Below, piece after piece: positions 26,274-33,836 of a stretch of 41,562 nucleotides of DNA. The DNA is from a virus: the IMG/VR virus record IMGVR_UViG_3300050821_009708, positions 1 through 41,562 of that record; one strand, written 5' to 3'. Each line of letters begins with the position of its first letter. Within the stretch, counting starts at the first letter, position 1. Position numbers and translations under genes: made by a program. A model generated the notes under the pieces. It searched no databases and had not been told where the DNA came from. It saw only the letters and a list, made by a program, of their open reading frames with translations.

Positions 26274-28208
26274 CTAACGCCATCCATCCACCCACGAGGA
26301 CCCGCCGCCGGCACGGCCAGGCCCCCCGGATGACCCGCCAGAGCCGCCCTGCGGCCCGCCACTAGGCTCGGTCGGCGGGAGCCGGAGCGCGGCCGCCAGT
26401 TCCCCGAGCCGGCGGATCGCGGCCTGGCCGAGCACGTACAGAGCAGCGAGAGCATAGACCTCGAGATCGAGCGCTTCATTCCGCGCGCGCGTTTTGATGT
26501 ACTCGCGGATCGTTCCCTTGCCGCGGCGATAGCGACGGACCGCCTTCTCGGAAGTGAGCTGCGCCAGGTACTCGTCCTCGGCGAAGTCGGGAAGATGCAT
26601 GAAGCCAGGACCGGGTCCAGGAATTTTCAAGCGAGCGAAGATGCGGTCCTTCGCCGTGTCGGTTCCGATGAGCCAGAGCTTAACGCGGTACTGATTGTTA
26701 ATGCTGAACTTCCCGAGGATTTCCTTCCCCGCCTCGCTCGAGCCTTTGAGCGCGAATATTTTTCGCTGCTGCCGCGCGCGGACGAACCGATAGACGGAGT
26801 CGGTGTGCAGGCCGCCGGAGTCGATCATGGTGCAGGAGATCCTGACCTTCTGACCGGACGCGTGCTCCCACGTCGAGAGCAGGAACGAATCAAGTTCGTT
26901 CCACACGGCCTCCTGGCCGGGATCGCCGAAGAGTTGCTGGTAGGCGATGAGCCAGGATTCCTCTTTCTCGCCCCACCCTTTCACCACACACTCGAGGCGG
27001 TCGCTCTGGACGTCGACGGCCGCGGTGAGCAGGCCCACGCCGTCGGGGACTTCCGCCTGGTAGGCCTCGAGTCGGCTCTTCAGCGTGAGCGCCTCGACGG
27101 AGTCGCCCTGCTCCTCCCACGTTTCGCCGAGCCGGAGATTGATAAAGGCCTTCAGTTTCTCCGGGTTATTTTCCTTGTTGGCCTCGTGCCACTCCTGCGC
27201 GAGCGCGTGCCAGTTTTCCCGCCACGGGGAATAGAGCGCGTTGATGTGGAACCCCACGGTGGTACGGTCCGGGAACTCGGCGAGCCATTCGCCGGCGTTC
27301 AACATCTGCTGCTTGTAACGTTCCGGGATGCGCTTCTCGCAGCCGGCGCAAACGTAGGCCACGCTCTGCGGGTCGACCTGGCCGTCGGTGTTGACGGAAT
27401 AGAAAAGCCGGTACATCCCGGAGCCGGCCGGCGGCGCCGGATCGCGCCAGCGCAGCGGCTGCCGGACGGAACAGAACGGACACGGGACGTGGAAGCGCCG
27501 CATGTCGGACCGGAGGAAGTCGCGCTCGATGGGTGAGATCCCTTTCGGTTTCGCCGGCGTGGAACCCTTCACGATTTTGTAATCGGCGTAGCCGTCCGTG
27601 CGGCGCGTGCCGATGGCCACGGGATCGCCCTCGCCGTCGACATCGATGGGATAGCCGTCGACCTCATCGAACAGCACCACGGGGACGGGATCGGAGCGGA
27701 GGCCTGCGCCGGAGTTTGCTCCGGTCAGTTTCAGGAACCCGCCGGGGAATTCCTTCAGCGCGAGAGTGTTCCCCGCGCGACGGGACGTCGGCGGTTTTAT
27801 TTTCGAGCGGAGCGCCGGACAGGACTCGATCATCGGCGTGATCCGTTTCTTCCCGTAGTCCTTGGCGTTCTCGATTGTGGGTTGCACCAACATAATCGGT
27901 TTGGGATCTGCATCTACGTAGTAGCCACAGATGTTATTGATCACCGCATCGGAGTAGCCCACCTGCGTGCTTTTCTGAATCACGACCTCGTGAACAAGCG
28001 GGTCCAGGACCACGTCCATCATTTCGATTTGAAACTTCTCCGGCTTGAACGGACCCGGCCGCGACGTCGTGCCCTTTGGCAGTACGCGGTTCCTGACCGC
28101 CCACTCGGAGACGGTGATGTCGGGAGGAGGATCGAAATGGTTGTAGACGCGCGCCAGGACCGCGGCGAGATTAACGAGCGCGCTCGGGTGGGTTTGGGTT
28201 TCCGCCAT
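26274..28208 (-). CDS. Terminase large subunit (GpA family)
   Basis: A 644-residue packaging motor and nuclease. The N-terminal ATPase has a deviant Walker A at 79-86 (K-S-T-Q-V-G-Y-S) and Walker B V-V-L-F-D-E-V-D (177-184). A zinc-like site C243/C246 and C287/C290 follows. The nuclease domain carries acidic residues at Asp399 (A-V-D-V-Q) and Asp463 (M-I-D-S-G-G). A low-complexity Gly/Ser tail ends the protein. ATG 28208 overlaps the small subunit gene by 38 bases. Lambda-type cos cutting would be expected, but no cos site was identified. Confidence 0.95.
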   Translation of the reverse strand: MAETQTHPSALVNLAAVLARVYNHFDPPPDITVSEWAVRNRVLPKGTTSRPGPFKPEKFQIEMMDVVLDPLVHEVVIQKSTQVGYSDAVINNICGYYVDADPKPIMLVQPTIENAKDYGKKRITPMIESCPALRSKIKPPTSRRAGNTLALKEFPGGFLKLTGANSGAGLRSDPVPVVLFDEVDGYPIDVDGEGDPVAIGTRRTDGYADYKIVKGSTPAKPKGISPIERDFLRSDMRRFHVPCPFCSVRQPLRWRDPAPPAGSGMYRLFYSVNTDGQVDPQSVAYVCAGCEKRIPERYKQQMLNAGEWLAEFPDRTTVGFHINALYSPWRENWHALAQEWHEANKENNPEKLKAFINLRLGETWEEQGDSVEALTLKSRLEAYQAEVPDGVGLLTAAVDVQSDRLECVVKGWGEKEESWLIAYQQLFGDPGQEAVWNELDSFLLSTWEHASGQKVRISCTMIDSGGLHTDSVYRFVRARQQRKIFALKGSSEAGKEILGKFSINNQYRVKLWLIGTDTAKDRIFARLKIPGPGPGFMHLPDFAEDEYLAQLTSEKAVRRYRRGKGTIREYIKTRARNEALDLEVYALAALYVLGQAAIRRLGELAAALRLPPTEPSGGPQGGSGGSSGGPGRAGGGSSWVDGWR

Positions 28209-28674
28209 CGTTGACTGCCTTCGCCAGGTACGCGAGCGATTCCTTACAGGCCTTCTCGAGCTTCGCCTGAATCATGATGCGGGAAGTTTCCCCCACGAGT
28301 TCCGGCGCGAGCCGCGGTGCAATCGCCATGATGCGAGCCTTCGTGGTGAGCACGAGGTCCGTGAGCCGCGCCTCGATATCGGGAAGCGCCACTACCAGTC
28401 CGCGCTCGCGCGCGAGCTCCATCTCGCGGAGATCGGCGTCGGCCCGGAGCAGCCGCACGCGCTCCTCGCGCTCGCCGACGAACCCGCCGTCAAGAGTGGG
28501 AACGGATTTCTTCTCGAGTGCGGCCTGCAGGTACCGAACGTACCAGAGCAGGCACTTTACAGGGTCGTATTGCCCGCGCGTCTCGCGCGGCATCCCTTCC
28601 TTCACGAGCTGCTGGACGCGCCGCTCGTCGAGGTTCAAAGCGCTCGCGACTTTGGTGACGTCGACGGTGGGCAT
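28171..28674 (-). CDS. Terminase small subunit (Nu1-like)
   Basis: A 167-residue DNA-recognition subunit. An N-terminal HTH (V-A-S-A-L-N-L-D-E-R-R-V-Q-Q-L) is followed by L-L-W-Y-V-R-Y-L and a coiled coil (about 70-95), the layout of Nu1-type packaging proteins. ATG 28674 starts 7 bases after the upstream stop. It overlaps the large subunit, as in lambda-like phages. Confidence 0.88.
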   Translation of the reverse strand: MPTVDVTKVASALNLDERRVQQLVKEGMPRETRGQYDPVKCLLWYVRYLQAALEKKSVPTLDGGFVGEREERVRLLRADADLREMELARERGLVVALPDIEARLTDLVLTTKARIMAIAPRLAPELVGETSRIMIQAKLEKACKESLAYLAKAVNDGGNPNPPERAR

Positions 28675-28680
28675 CGATGC

Positions 28681-28998
28681 CTAGCCTTTGACCGGTTCAT
28701 GATTGCCTCGAGGCGCCGCGGCGACGCAGGTGAACGGCGAATCGACCCGGAGCTCCCCGTTCTTAATCCAGGAGTGGTAGTGATCGATGGCCAGGAAACT
28801 CGGCGTGAGCGAAATGGTTTCGAGCGTCTCGCCGAATCTGGCCCACGTTCCTAGCGTCTTGACCGGAGCCCCACCGCCGATGGGGTTCTGAAAAAACGCC
28901 ATGTGCTGGCTCCCGCAGTTCGGACATCGGATCGCGAGTCCGACTTTCCGTCCTTCGAACGTCCAGAATTCCGCGGCGACTTTCAGCGGGTAGTTCAT
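28681..28998 (-). CDS. Small zinc-ribbon protein, possible DUF6527-like
   Basis: A 105-residue protein with R-C-P-N-C-G (one CxxC) and a later L-T-P-S-F-L-A plus S-W-I-K-N-G-E-L pattern that recalls DUF6527. ATG 28998 follows GGGAGG and overlaps the methyltransferase stop (ATGA). The function is unknown; zinc binding would need other ligands. Confidence 0.65.
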   Translation of the reverse strand: MNYPLKVAAEFWTFEGRKVGLAIRCPNCGSQHMAFFQNPIGGGAPVKTLGTWARFGETLETISLTPSFLAIDHYHSWIKNGELRVDSPFTCVAAAPRGNHEPVKG

Positions 28999-30305
28999 AC
29001 GCGTGCCTCCCTCTTTGCTTTTTTCCCGGTGACCTCTTCCCACCTGAGCGCGATGACGTCACAGAACTTCGGCTCGAGCTCGCAGAGGTAAGCGGTTCGG
29101 CCGAACTTTTCGCAGGAGATGAGTGTCGAGCCGGAGCCGGCGAACGGATCGAAGACCACGTCTTTCTTCTTCGTGGAATTCCGCAGCATCTTGTCGATGA
29201 GCGCGACCGGCTTCATCGTCGGATGGTCCTCGCTCTTTTTCGGCTTCGGGATTTTCACCACGGTGGTCTGCAGTTCCTCGATGGCCAATTTTTCCCCGCG
29301 GATCTGATACCACTGGTCCCCGAGCCGGAGCCGGTAGAGATTCGGTTCGACCTGCGTGAGCGGAGCCTCGAGCATGAACTCGGAGATCGTCGTGGACTTC
29401 CGGTCGCCGTACCACTTGTGCGGCCCGCTCGGTTTCCAGCCATAGAGAATCGGCTCGTGCTGCCACTGGTAGTCGGACCGCCCGAGCACGAGCGAGTCCT
29501 TGCACCAAATCAGACAGCCGGAGAGTTTGAAACCGGCGTCGGCGAACGCGCCGCGAAAATTAAGACCCTCGGTGTCAGCGTGGCAAACGTAGACCGCGGC
29601 GCCGTCCTTCAGGACGCGGAACATGACGGAATACGCGCGGAGCAGGAACTTCCTGAAGTCCCCGTTCTCCATGTTGTCGTTTTTGATTTTCCCGGCGCCG
29701 CCTTCATAGTTCACGTTGTACGGCGGATCGGTGAAAACCGCGTCGGCCTTCGCGCCGGCGAAAAGTTTCTCGATGACGAACGGGTCGGTGGAGTCCCCGC
29801 AGATGAGCCGGTGCTTCCCGAGCTGGATGAGCTCGCCAGGGAACGTGATCGGCTTCGCCGGCGTCGCCGGCACGGCGTCCTCTTCGGCGCCAGGGAGCAG
29901 CCCGCCCTGGTCGATGTTCAGGAGCGCGTTGATCTCGTCAGCGTCGAACCCGGTCGCCTCGAGATTGAACCCGAGCTTAGAGAGATCGCCGAGCTCGAGC
30001 GCCAGGAGTTCCTCATCCCACTCGGCCTCTTCGTGAACGCGGTTGTCGGCGAGCCGGTAAGCCTTCACCTGCGCCGGCGAGAGATCGGTCGCAATCAGAA
30101 CGGGGACCTCCTTGATGCCGAGACGGAGAGCAGCGAGCAGCCTGGTGTGGCCGACGATGATGACGGAGTCCTTGTCCACCACGATGGGTTGCTTGAAACC
30201 GAACTCCTTAATGGACGCCGCTACTTTTTCGACGGCCTCGTCGTTCTTCCGCGGGTTCCGCTTGTACGGAATCACGCGGTCGACGCTCCACATCTGGATT
30301 TTCAT
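28995..30305 (-). CDS. ParB-domain DNA methyltransferase fusion
   Basis: A 436-residue protein. Residues about 5-95 are a ParB/Srx-like domain (P-Y-K-R-N-P-R-K-N-D, V-G-H-T-R-L-L-A-A). The C-terminal part is an N4/N6-type DNA methyltransferase with D-P-P-Y-N-V (193-198) before D-P-F-A-G-S-G-S-T (386-394), the beta-class order. It methylates adenine or cytosine-N4 in phage or host DNA. No cognate endonuclease is next to it, so it is an orphan, probably for restriction evasion or regulation. ATG 30305 with GGAG is preferred over GTG 30311. Confidence 0.92.
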   Translation of the reverse strand: MKIQMWSVDRVIPYKRNPRKNDEAVEKVAASIKEFGFKQPIVVDKDSVIIVGHTRLLAALRLGIKEVPVLIATDLSPAQVKAYRLADNRVHEEAEWDEELLALELGDLSKLGFNLEATGFDADEINALLNIDQGGLLPGAEEDAVPATPAKPITFPGELIQLGKHRLICGDSTDPFVIEKLFAGAKADAVFTDPPYNVNYEGGAGKIKNDNMENGDFRKFLLRAYSVMFRVLKDGAAVYVCHADTEGLNFRGAFADAGFKLSGCLIWCKDSLVLGRSDYQWQHEPILYGWKPSGPHKWYGDRKSTTISEFMLEAPLTQVEPNLYRLRLGDQWYQIRGEKLAIEELQTTVVKIPKPKKSEDHPTMKPVALIDKMLRNSTKKKDVVFDPFAGSGSTLISCEKFGRTAYLCELEPKFCDVIALRWEEVTGKKAKREARV

Positions 30306-30539
30306 GAGCACCGCTCCAAAAAAGCCCCCCGCGAATAACCGAAACGAAGTCCGTCAAAAATTCTCAGTGCGTGGACATCTCGTGCAGTCGCCGTCACCCG
30401 CGGACGCCACCCCCACGGGGGAGGACCCTGCGCGAACCGAGACCACCCGGCCCAATTGCCCCACGCAAGCCACGCCAGGCGAGCGCCACGAGCCACACCG
30501 CACACCACACAACGAGACACACACGACACACGAGACACT
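30306..30539. other. Gene-poor GC/GT-rich gap
   Basis: About 230 bases without a convincing gene. The right part (about 30480-30540) is an alternating GT/CA-rich tract. A CCCCC/GGGGG stem occurs near 30409-30421. A 49-codon ORF on the - strand (30394-30543) overlaps the upstream stop in ATGA and would encode a short Cys- and Val/Leu-rich peptide, but it has no Shine-Dalgarno and skewed composition. Confidence 0.5.
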
Positions 30540-30974
30540 TCATGTGTCACGCTCGAGCACGATGCCTGAACCGCCTTCGTCCACGGGTGCGATAGCGCAC
30601 CACGCTGCAGGCAAGCCAGCGAGCTCCAGGTCCGTCAGACTGCGACGGTAGTGGATTGCAAGTTCCCACTGTTCGACAGTGCTCGGCAGTTGACCGACCT
30701 CGTGAAGCAAAGTCTTTGACATCTCGATGAGAATCATCTTGTTCATCTCCGATAGCTTGGCCACACGGAGAGTCTTACCTTTCACCACGTCCATCAGAGC
30801 GACTGAGGCGTGCCACACGGGACGCCCGGAGTTGAAGGTCAGTCACTTGTTCACGGTTAGAATCGTCGACAGTGTGCGACCTTTCAGCCACGCACGATCC
30901 CAGAATCGCGACTGCATGGTTTCACGTCCACGAGCACACGGGAATTCAAACGCCGTTCGTTGTCTGTCGTTCAT
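30540..30974 (-). pseudogene. Broken gene with in-frame TGA, unknown function
   Basis: ATG 30974 overlaps the upstream stop (ATGA) and gives 43 residues to a TGA at 30843-30845. The same frame continues without another stop to 30540 with protein-like sequence (G-R-P-V-W-H-A-S-V-A-L-M, A-I-H-Y-R-R-S-L-T-D-L-E-L). There is no good Shine-Dalgarno for a restart near GTG 30818. Base composition is less GC-rich than the neighbours. A nonsense mutation in one ~144-residue gene is the simplest reading; two short genes or read-through remain possible. Confidence 0.55.
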
Positions 30975-31651
30975 GTGCGTGCCGCTTTCTTTAAGATCTC
31001 CTTCGTGAACTCTTCAGAGAAGATCGCGTTGAACCGCTCACCGATCACCTTCACCATTGCAGCGCGCAAGTGCGTGTGCTGCGGCAGTTTCGCCGACGGT
31101 TGAAACGAGTAGATCAGGACGGTTTGATTGTCGAGATCTGACTGCGAGCCGCCATGAAAAGCCCTCGAGACAGCCGCGCCGGCGCCGATACGCTGAAAGA
31201 TCCCGACTCCAGGAATAATGAACGTGCGCTTTTTTCCGCGCCGATTGTCGAATTGGAGATTCGTATAGCGGAGCGACGTCGGAACGGATTGTGAAAACGA
31301 CGGCCGAGCTGCTTCGCCAGTGAGCGGAATCGCGATGTCTGGACCTTTCGTCGGTTCCTTCGTTCCGCCTTCTTCGAAAAACCCCAAGAGCAGAGGAGCT
31401 CCCTGCACTTTGGTGTCGATGCCGATGATCGCCGTTAGATTTCCGACTTTTGAGTACTGCAGAATTTTGATCCGGTTCAGAATGAACCGTTTCCTGAGCT
31501 GCAGGTCTGCAGCGATTTCCTTCTGGCCGGCATCGACGGCTTCCTTCGCGGTTCTGGTGATCGCGTTGTTTGCGGCGTATGGAAGTTGCCGGAGCACGGT
31601 CGCACACAGTTTCACCACGCCGTCGACGTCGACCTCGGCTTTGATGTTCAT
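30971..31651 (-). CDS. Possible tail-completion protein, minor tail Z-like
   Basis: A 226-residue protein starting M-N-I-K-A-E-V-D-V-D-G. An N-terminal helical part with A-A-N-N-A-I-T-R-T-A-K-E-A and a basic R-K-R-F-I-L-N-R, a beta middle, and a C-terminal helix after H-L-R-A-A-M-V-K-V resemble phage minor tail protein Z, which binds the tail top. Its place among early genes, upstream of the terminase, is odd for a tail gene, so the assignment is tentative. ATG 31651 overlaps the upstream stop. Confidence 0.45.
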   Translation of the reverse strand: MNIKAEVDVDGVVKLCATVLRQLPYAANNAITRTAKEAVDAGQKEIAADLQLRKRFILNRIKILQYSKVGNLTAIIGIDTKVQGAPLLLGFFEEGGTKEPTKGPDIAIPLTGEAARPSFSQSVPTSLRYTNLQFDNRRGKKRTFIIPGVGIFQRIGAGAAVSRAFHGGSQSDLDNQTVLIYSFQPSAKLPQHTHLRAAMVKVIGERFNAIFSEEFTKEILKKAART

Positions 31652-31827
31652 CGAATCGCGTACCCGCCGAACGTGAGAATCCAAAGCAGGATGAACGCGC
31701 CACAGCAGAAAATGCACCTCCACACTTCGGCGTTTTTGCCGTCCTTGCATCTGAAGTAGCCGACTAAGCCGGCCAGGATCGCAAGGACCGGAAACACCCA
31801 CATCCGAAAGTCGTGCAGATTGTTCAT
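31648..31827 (-). CDS. Small two-helix membrane protein
   Basis: A 59-residue protein with two hydrophobic segments (about 8-24 and 41-56) separated by F-R-C-K-D-G-K-N-A-E. ATG 31827 follows AAAGGAGAAACC and overlaps a tiny upstream gene (ATGA). A membrane role such as superinfection exclusion is possible but unproven. Confidence 0.7.
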   Translation of the reverse strand: MNNLHDFRMWVFPVLAILAGLVGYFRCKDGKNAEVWRCIFCCGAFILLWILTFGGYAIR

Positions 31828-31931
31828 GGTTTCTCCTTTTCTTTTTCGAGCTTTCTGTACTTCCAGCCTTCGTGAACCGGCAGCGCCAGGACGATGACAA
31901 CGAACGAGAGCGCGAGCCACAGATTCAACAT
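31824..31931 (-). CDS. Tiny membrane ORF (35 residues)
   Basis: A 35-residue peptide with one membrane helix (L-A-L-S-F-V-V-I-V-L-A-L) and a basic E/K tail. ATG 31931 follows AAAGGAG and its TGA overlaps the next ATG (ATGA), so translation is coupled to the two-helix membrane protein. Composition, Shine-Dalgarno and coupling support it. Confidence 0.65.
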   Translation of the reverse strand: MLNLWLALSFVVIVLALPVHEGWKYRKLEKEKEKP

Positions 31932-31949
31932 CACGAACTCCTTTCCGCA

Positions 31950-31966
31950 GTGGGTCGTATACCCAC
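31950..31966. promoter_or_regulatory. Hairpin in AT-rich gap
   Basis: GTGGGT (31950-31955), CGTAT loop, ACCCAC (31961-31966). On the + strand it is followed by a T-rich tract (about 31971-31976), as in a + strand terminator, though no + strand gene is present. On the - strand it lies just upstream of the tiny membrane gene. The role is unclear. Confidence 0.3.
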
Positions 31967-32005
31967 TACTATTTTTCTCAAGATCAGGTGACCGTGCTCT
32001 TCACA

Positions 32006-32377
32006 CTACTCAGCGCGGCCGGCGGAACTGGTCCGCTTTCGGACACGTTGCCCAATGCGGAACGAGCGAGCCGTCCTCTCGGACCGTGAATGGCATCTTC
32101 TTTTTGCGCCACGTTTCCCACCACTCGATAGGCGCGCTGCACGCGGAGCAGTGCGAGTCACCGAGCTTGCTGTAGCCAAACGATTCGAGATCCTTGCGGT
32201 TGTCTGGAATGGGCATTGGTCCTCCTTCCAAACGGGAACAGTCCCGAAGTCCGCGGTGAACCGAACCGCATCCTCCACGGTTTTGATCCTGGCCAGGCGG
32301 AATTTCTTCGCCTCTTCAATCCAGAGACGCTCCTGCTCGCGAGAGCTGATCTGCCGGTAGTTGCCGTCTTTTTTCAT
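32006..32377 (-). CDS. Out-of-frame ORF overlapping the next gene
   Basis: ATG 32377 (GGAAAGG Shine-Dalgarno) opens a frame starting M-K-K-D-G-N-Y-R-Q-I-S-S-R-E-Q-E-R-L. The first ~55 residues look like a normal helical protein. The frame then runs through all of the 32010-32216 gene in a different frame, with an Arg/Ser-rich, shadow-like sequence, to a stop at 32006. Either the original stop was lost or moved, or only the N-terminal part is functional. Confidence 0.5.
   Translation of the reverse strand: MKKDGNYRQISSREQERLWIEEAKKFRLARIKTVEDAVRFTADFGTVPVWKEDQCPFQTTARISNRLATASSVTRTAPRAARLSSGGKRGAKRRCHSRSERTARSFRIGQRVRKRTSSAGRAE
32010..32216 (-). CDS. Small zinc-binding phage protein
   Basis: A 68-residue protein with C-S-A-C followed by M-P-F-T-V-R-E-D-G-S and H-W-A-T-C-P-K-A, a recurrent zinc-finger-like phage family with a C-terminal W-A-T-C-P. 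ATG 32216 follows GGAGGACCA. The function is unknown. It is completely overlapped by another frame from upstream. Confidence 0.78.
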   Translation of the reverse strand: MPIPDNRKDLESFGYSKLGDSHCSACSAPIEWWETWRKKKMPFTVREDGSLVPHWATCPKADQFRRPR

Positions 32378-32388
32378 TTGGCCTTTCC

Positions 32389-33042
32389 CTAGCCAGCGCT
32401 TTTGAATTCCCTCTGGACGGCCTCGGCCTGGTCCAGGAGCAGCAAGCGCCGAGCCTCGAGCTCTTTCTTGGTTTTCCACACACGCGGCATAGCGTGAGCG
32501 GCCGCCACGGCGCCGATTGTTTCTTCTGCTAGGTTCTTAACTTCTTTATGGGGCAAAGTTTTGCCCCCAACGGGGGCAAAGTCTTGCCCCATGTGAATCT
32601 GAGACACAGTCGATTCCGACTGCTTTTCCACAGGGTTTCCCACAGATTTTCCTTTCATCGTGGCGACAGCCGGGAGGAGCAGCGAGAGCTGCACCGCCGG
32701 TGCCGGACGTGCGGTTTGCCACTTCGCAGACCCGATGAGCCGAACGGTCATGCCGCCGCCGAATCCCACGGCGCGGACCTCCACGAGGCCGGCGCGTTTC
32801 AGTTTTGCCATGTGGTACTTGAGGGTGCGAACACACGGCCGGTCGTCAGGATTTCCCGGCCAGTGCGCCAGGAGCCAGGCGTAACCGAACGCGCGACCGT
32901 AGTTCACACGGCCGCTCGCATCGGTTTGCAGGTCTGTCAGGACGTCGTGAAGATGGGACGCGGTCTTGATCGTGTCCCACTTCCCGGCGCGTTCCGGTTG
33001 GACCGCGACGTATCTGAACGCGTGCTGCGTTTCCTCCCCCAA
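32389..33042 (-). CDS. Winged-helix DNA-binding protein, possible replication initiator
   Basis: A 217-residue protein with a winged-helix-like region (about 70-102: T-L-K-Y-H-M-A-K-L-K-R-A-G-L, then G-G-G-M-T-V-R-L). The C-terminal part is Lys/Glu-rich and helical. It may organise replication, as no DNA polymerase, helicase or primase is visible in the window. No ATG or GTG opens the frame; TTG 33042 is the best start, CTG 33054 an alternative. The frame extends back to the in-frame TGA of the VRR-NUC gene. Confidence 0.65.
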   Translation of the reverse strand: MGEETQHAFRYVAVQPERAGKWDTIKTASHLHDVLTDLQTDASGRVNYGRAFGYAWLLAHWPGNPDDRPCVRTLKYHMAKLKRAGLVEVRAVGFGGGMTVRLIGSAKWQTARPAPAVQLSLLLPAVATMKGKSVGNPVEKQSESTVSQIHMGQDFAPVGGKTLPHKEVKNLAEETIGAVAAAHAMPRVWKTKKELEARRLLLLDQAEAVQREFKSAG

Positions 33043-33117
33043 ATCTCTGGACAGAAATTTGGAAAAGGGCTGGCTCGGCCCTGGACGGCCAAGGAAGACT
33101 GTTAAAACCCGCTCGAG

Positions 33118-33624
33118 TCAAAAATTTTTGACCAGCCTCCGGTTCCTGTGGAGCTGCGCGGCGCACCAGGCCTCGACGTCCCCCGAGCACCACGCCACGA
33201 GAACACAAGCGCCGCGGCGATGCTTCGCGAGCAGAAACTCGAGCTGCTCCTTCGACGGCTCGCCGGCACGGCGAATGATTTTCTTTTTCGCATCGATCCA
33301 AGCCGGAGCTTTCACTTCGATGTAGAGCGCGCGGCCGAACGGCGCGAGCGTCGCCTCGAGATCCGCAAACCCCGCGGGGATCGCGGCGCCGGTCGCGACG
33401 TTCTGAACGCCGGCGAGATCCACACCTCGAGCCTTCGCCGCGCCCATCATCCGGCCGCGCTGCCGGCGGCCGCCGGCGTCGATGGGAACGGCGTCGACGT
33501 TGTAGAGCGCCAGGAGCTCGAGGATTGCCTTCTGGACCTGCGCTTCGGTGACGGACTGCATGAGGTACAAAACACCATAGCGGTCGATTTCGAACTTCCA
33601 CGGAAATGGGTACGCCTCGGTCAC
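33118..33624 (-). CDS. VRR-NUC domain nuclease
   Basis: A 168-residue PD-(D/E)XK-type nuclease. It has the VRR-NUC core: V-T-E-A-Q-V-Q-K-A-I (25-34), G-G-R-R (51-54), A-G-F-A-D-L-E (84-90) with Asp88, I-E-V-K-A-P (102-107) with Glu103 and Lys105, and K-E-Q-L (125-128). Phage members may resolve branched DNA or nick replication intermediates. GTG 33624 overlaps the upstream stop (GTGA). Confidence 0.88.
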   Translation of the reverse strand: MTEAYPFPWKFEIDRYGVLYLMQSVTEAQVQKAILELLALYNVDAVPIDAGGRRQRGRMMGAAKARGVDLAGVQNVATGAAIPAGFADLEATLAPFGRALYIEVKAPAWIDAKKKIIRRAGEPSKEQLEFLLAKHRRGACVLVAWCSGDVEAWCAAQLHRNRRLVKNF

Positions 33625-33821
33625 GGTTTTTTCGGCTCGCCGGTGATGTCGCGGAGATCGTTGATGCTTTCCTTCATGACCTCGAGAGAATTGTTCGCGA
33701 GGCCCGACTGCGCGTAGGCCACGGTGCGCCTGGCGTTGTCGAGTTCGGCGCCGTGCAGAGACGCGTAGAGCTGCTCGACGCGGTGAATCTCGCGCGTCAG
33801 TTCCAGGATGATGTTCGGCAT
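33621..33821 (-). CDS. Small coiled-coil protein
   Basis: A 66-residue helical protein (L-T-R-E-I-H-R-V-E-Q-L-Y then L-E-V-M-K-E-S-I-N-D-L-R-D). ATG 33821 lies shortly downstream of the structured RNA region with Shine-Dalgarno AAAGG. It is coupled to the VRR-NUC gene. No family is recognised. Confidence 0.75.
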   Translation of the reverse strand: MPNIILELTREIHRVEQLYASLHGAELDNARRTVAYAQSGLANNSLEVMKESINDLRDITGEPKKP

Positions 33822-33836
33822 TTTTTAGCCTTTCTT

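Noticed and set aside
30480-30540. GT/CA-rich tract as a CRISPR-like or microsatellite repeat
   Set aside because: No regular repeat unit with spacers; only low-complexity sequence.
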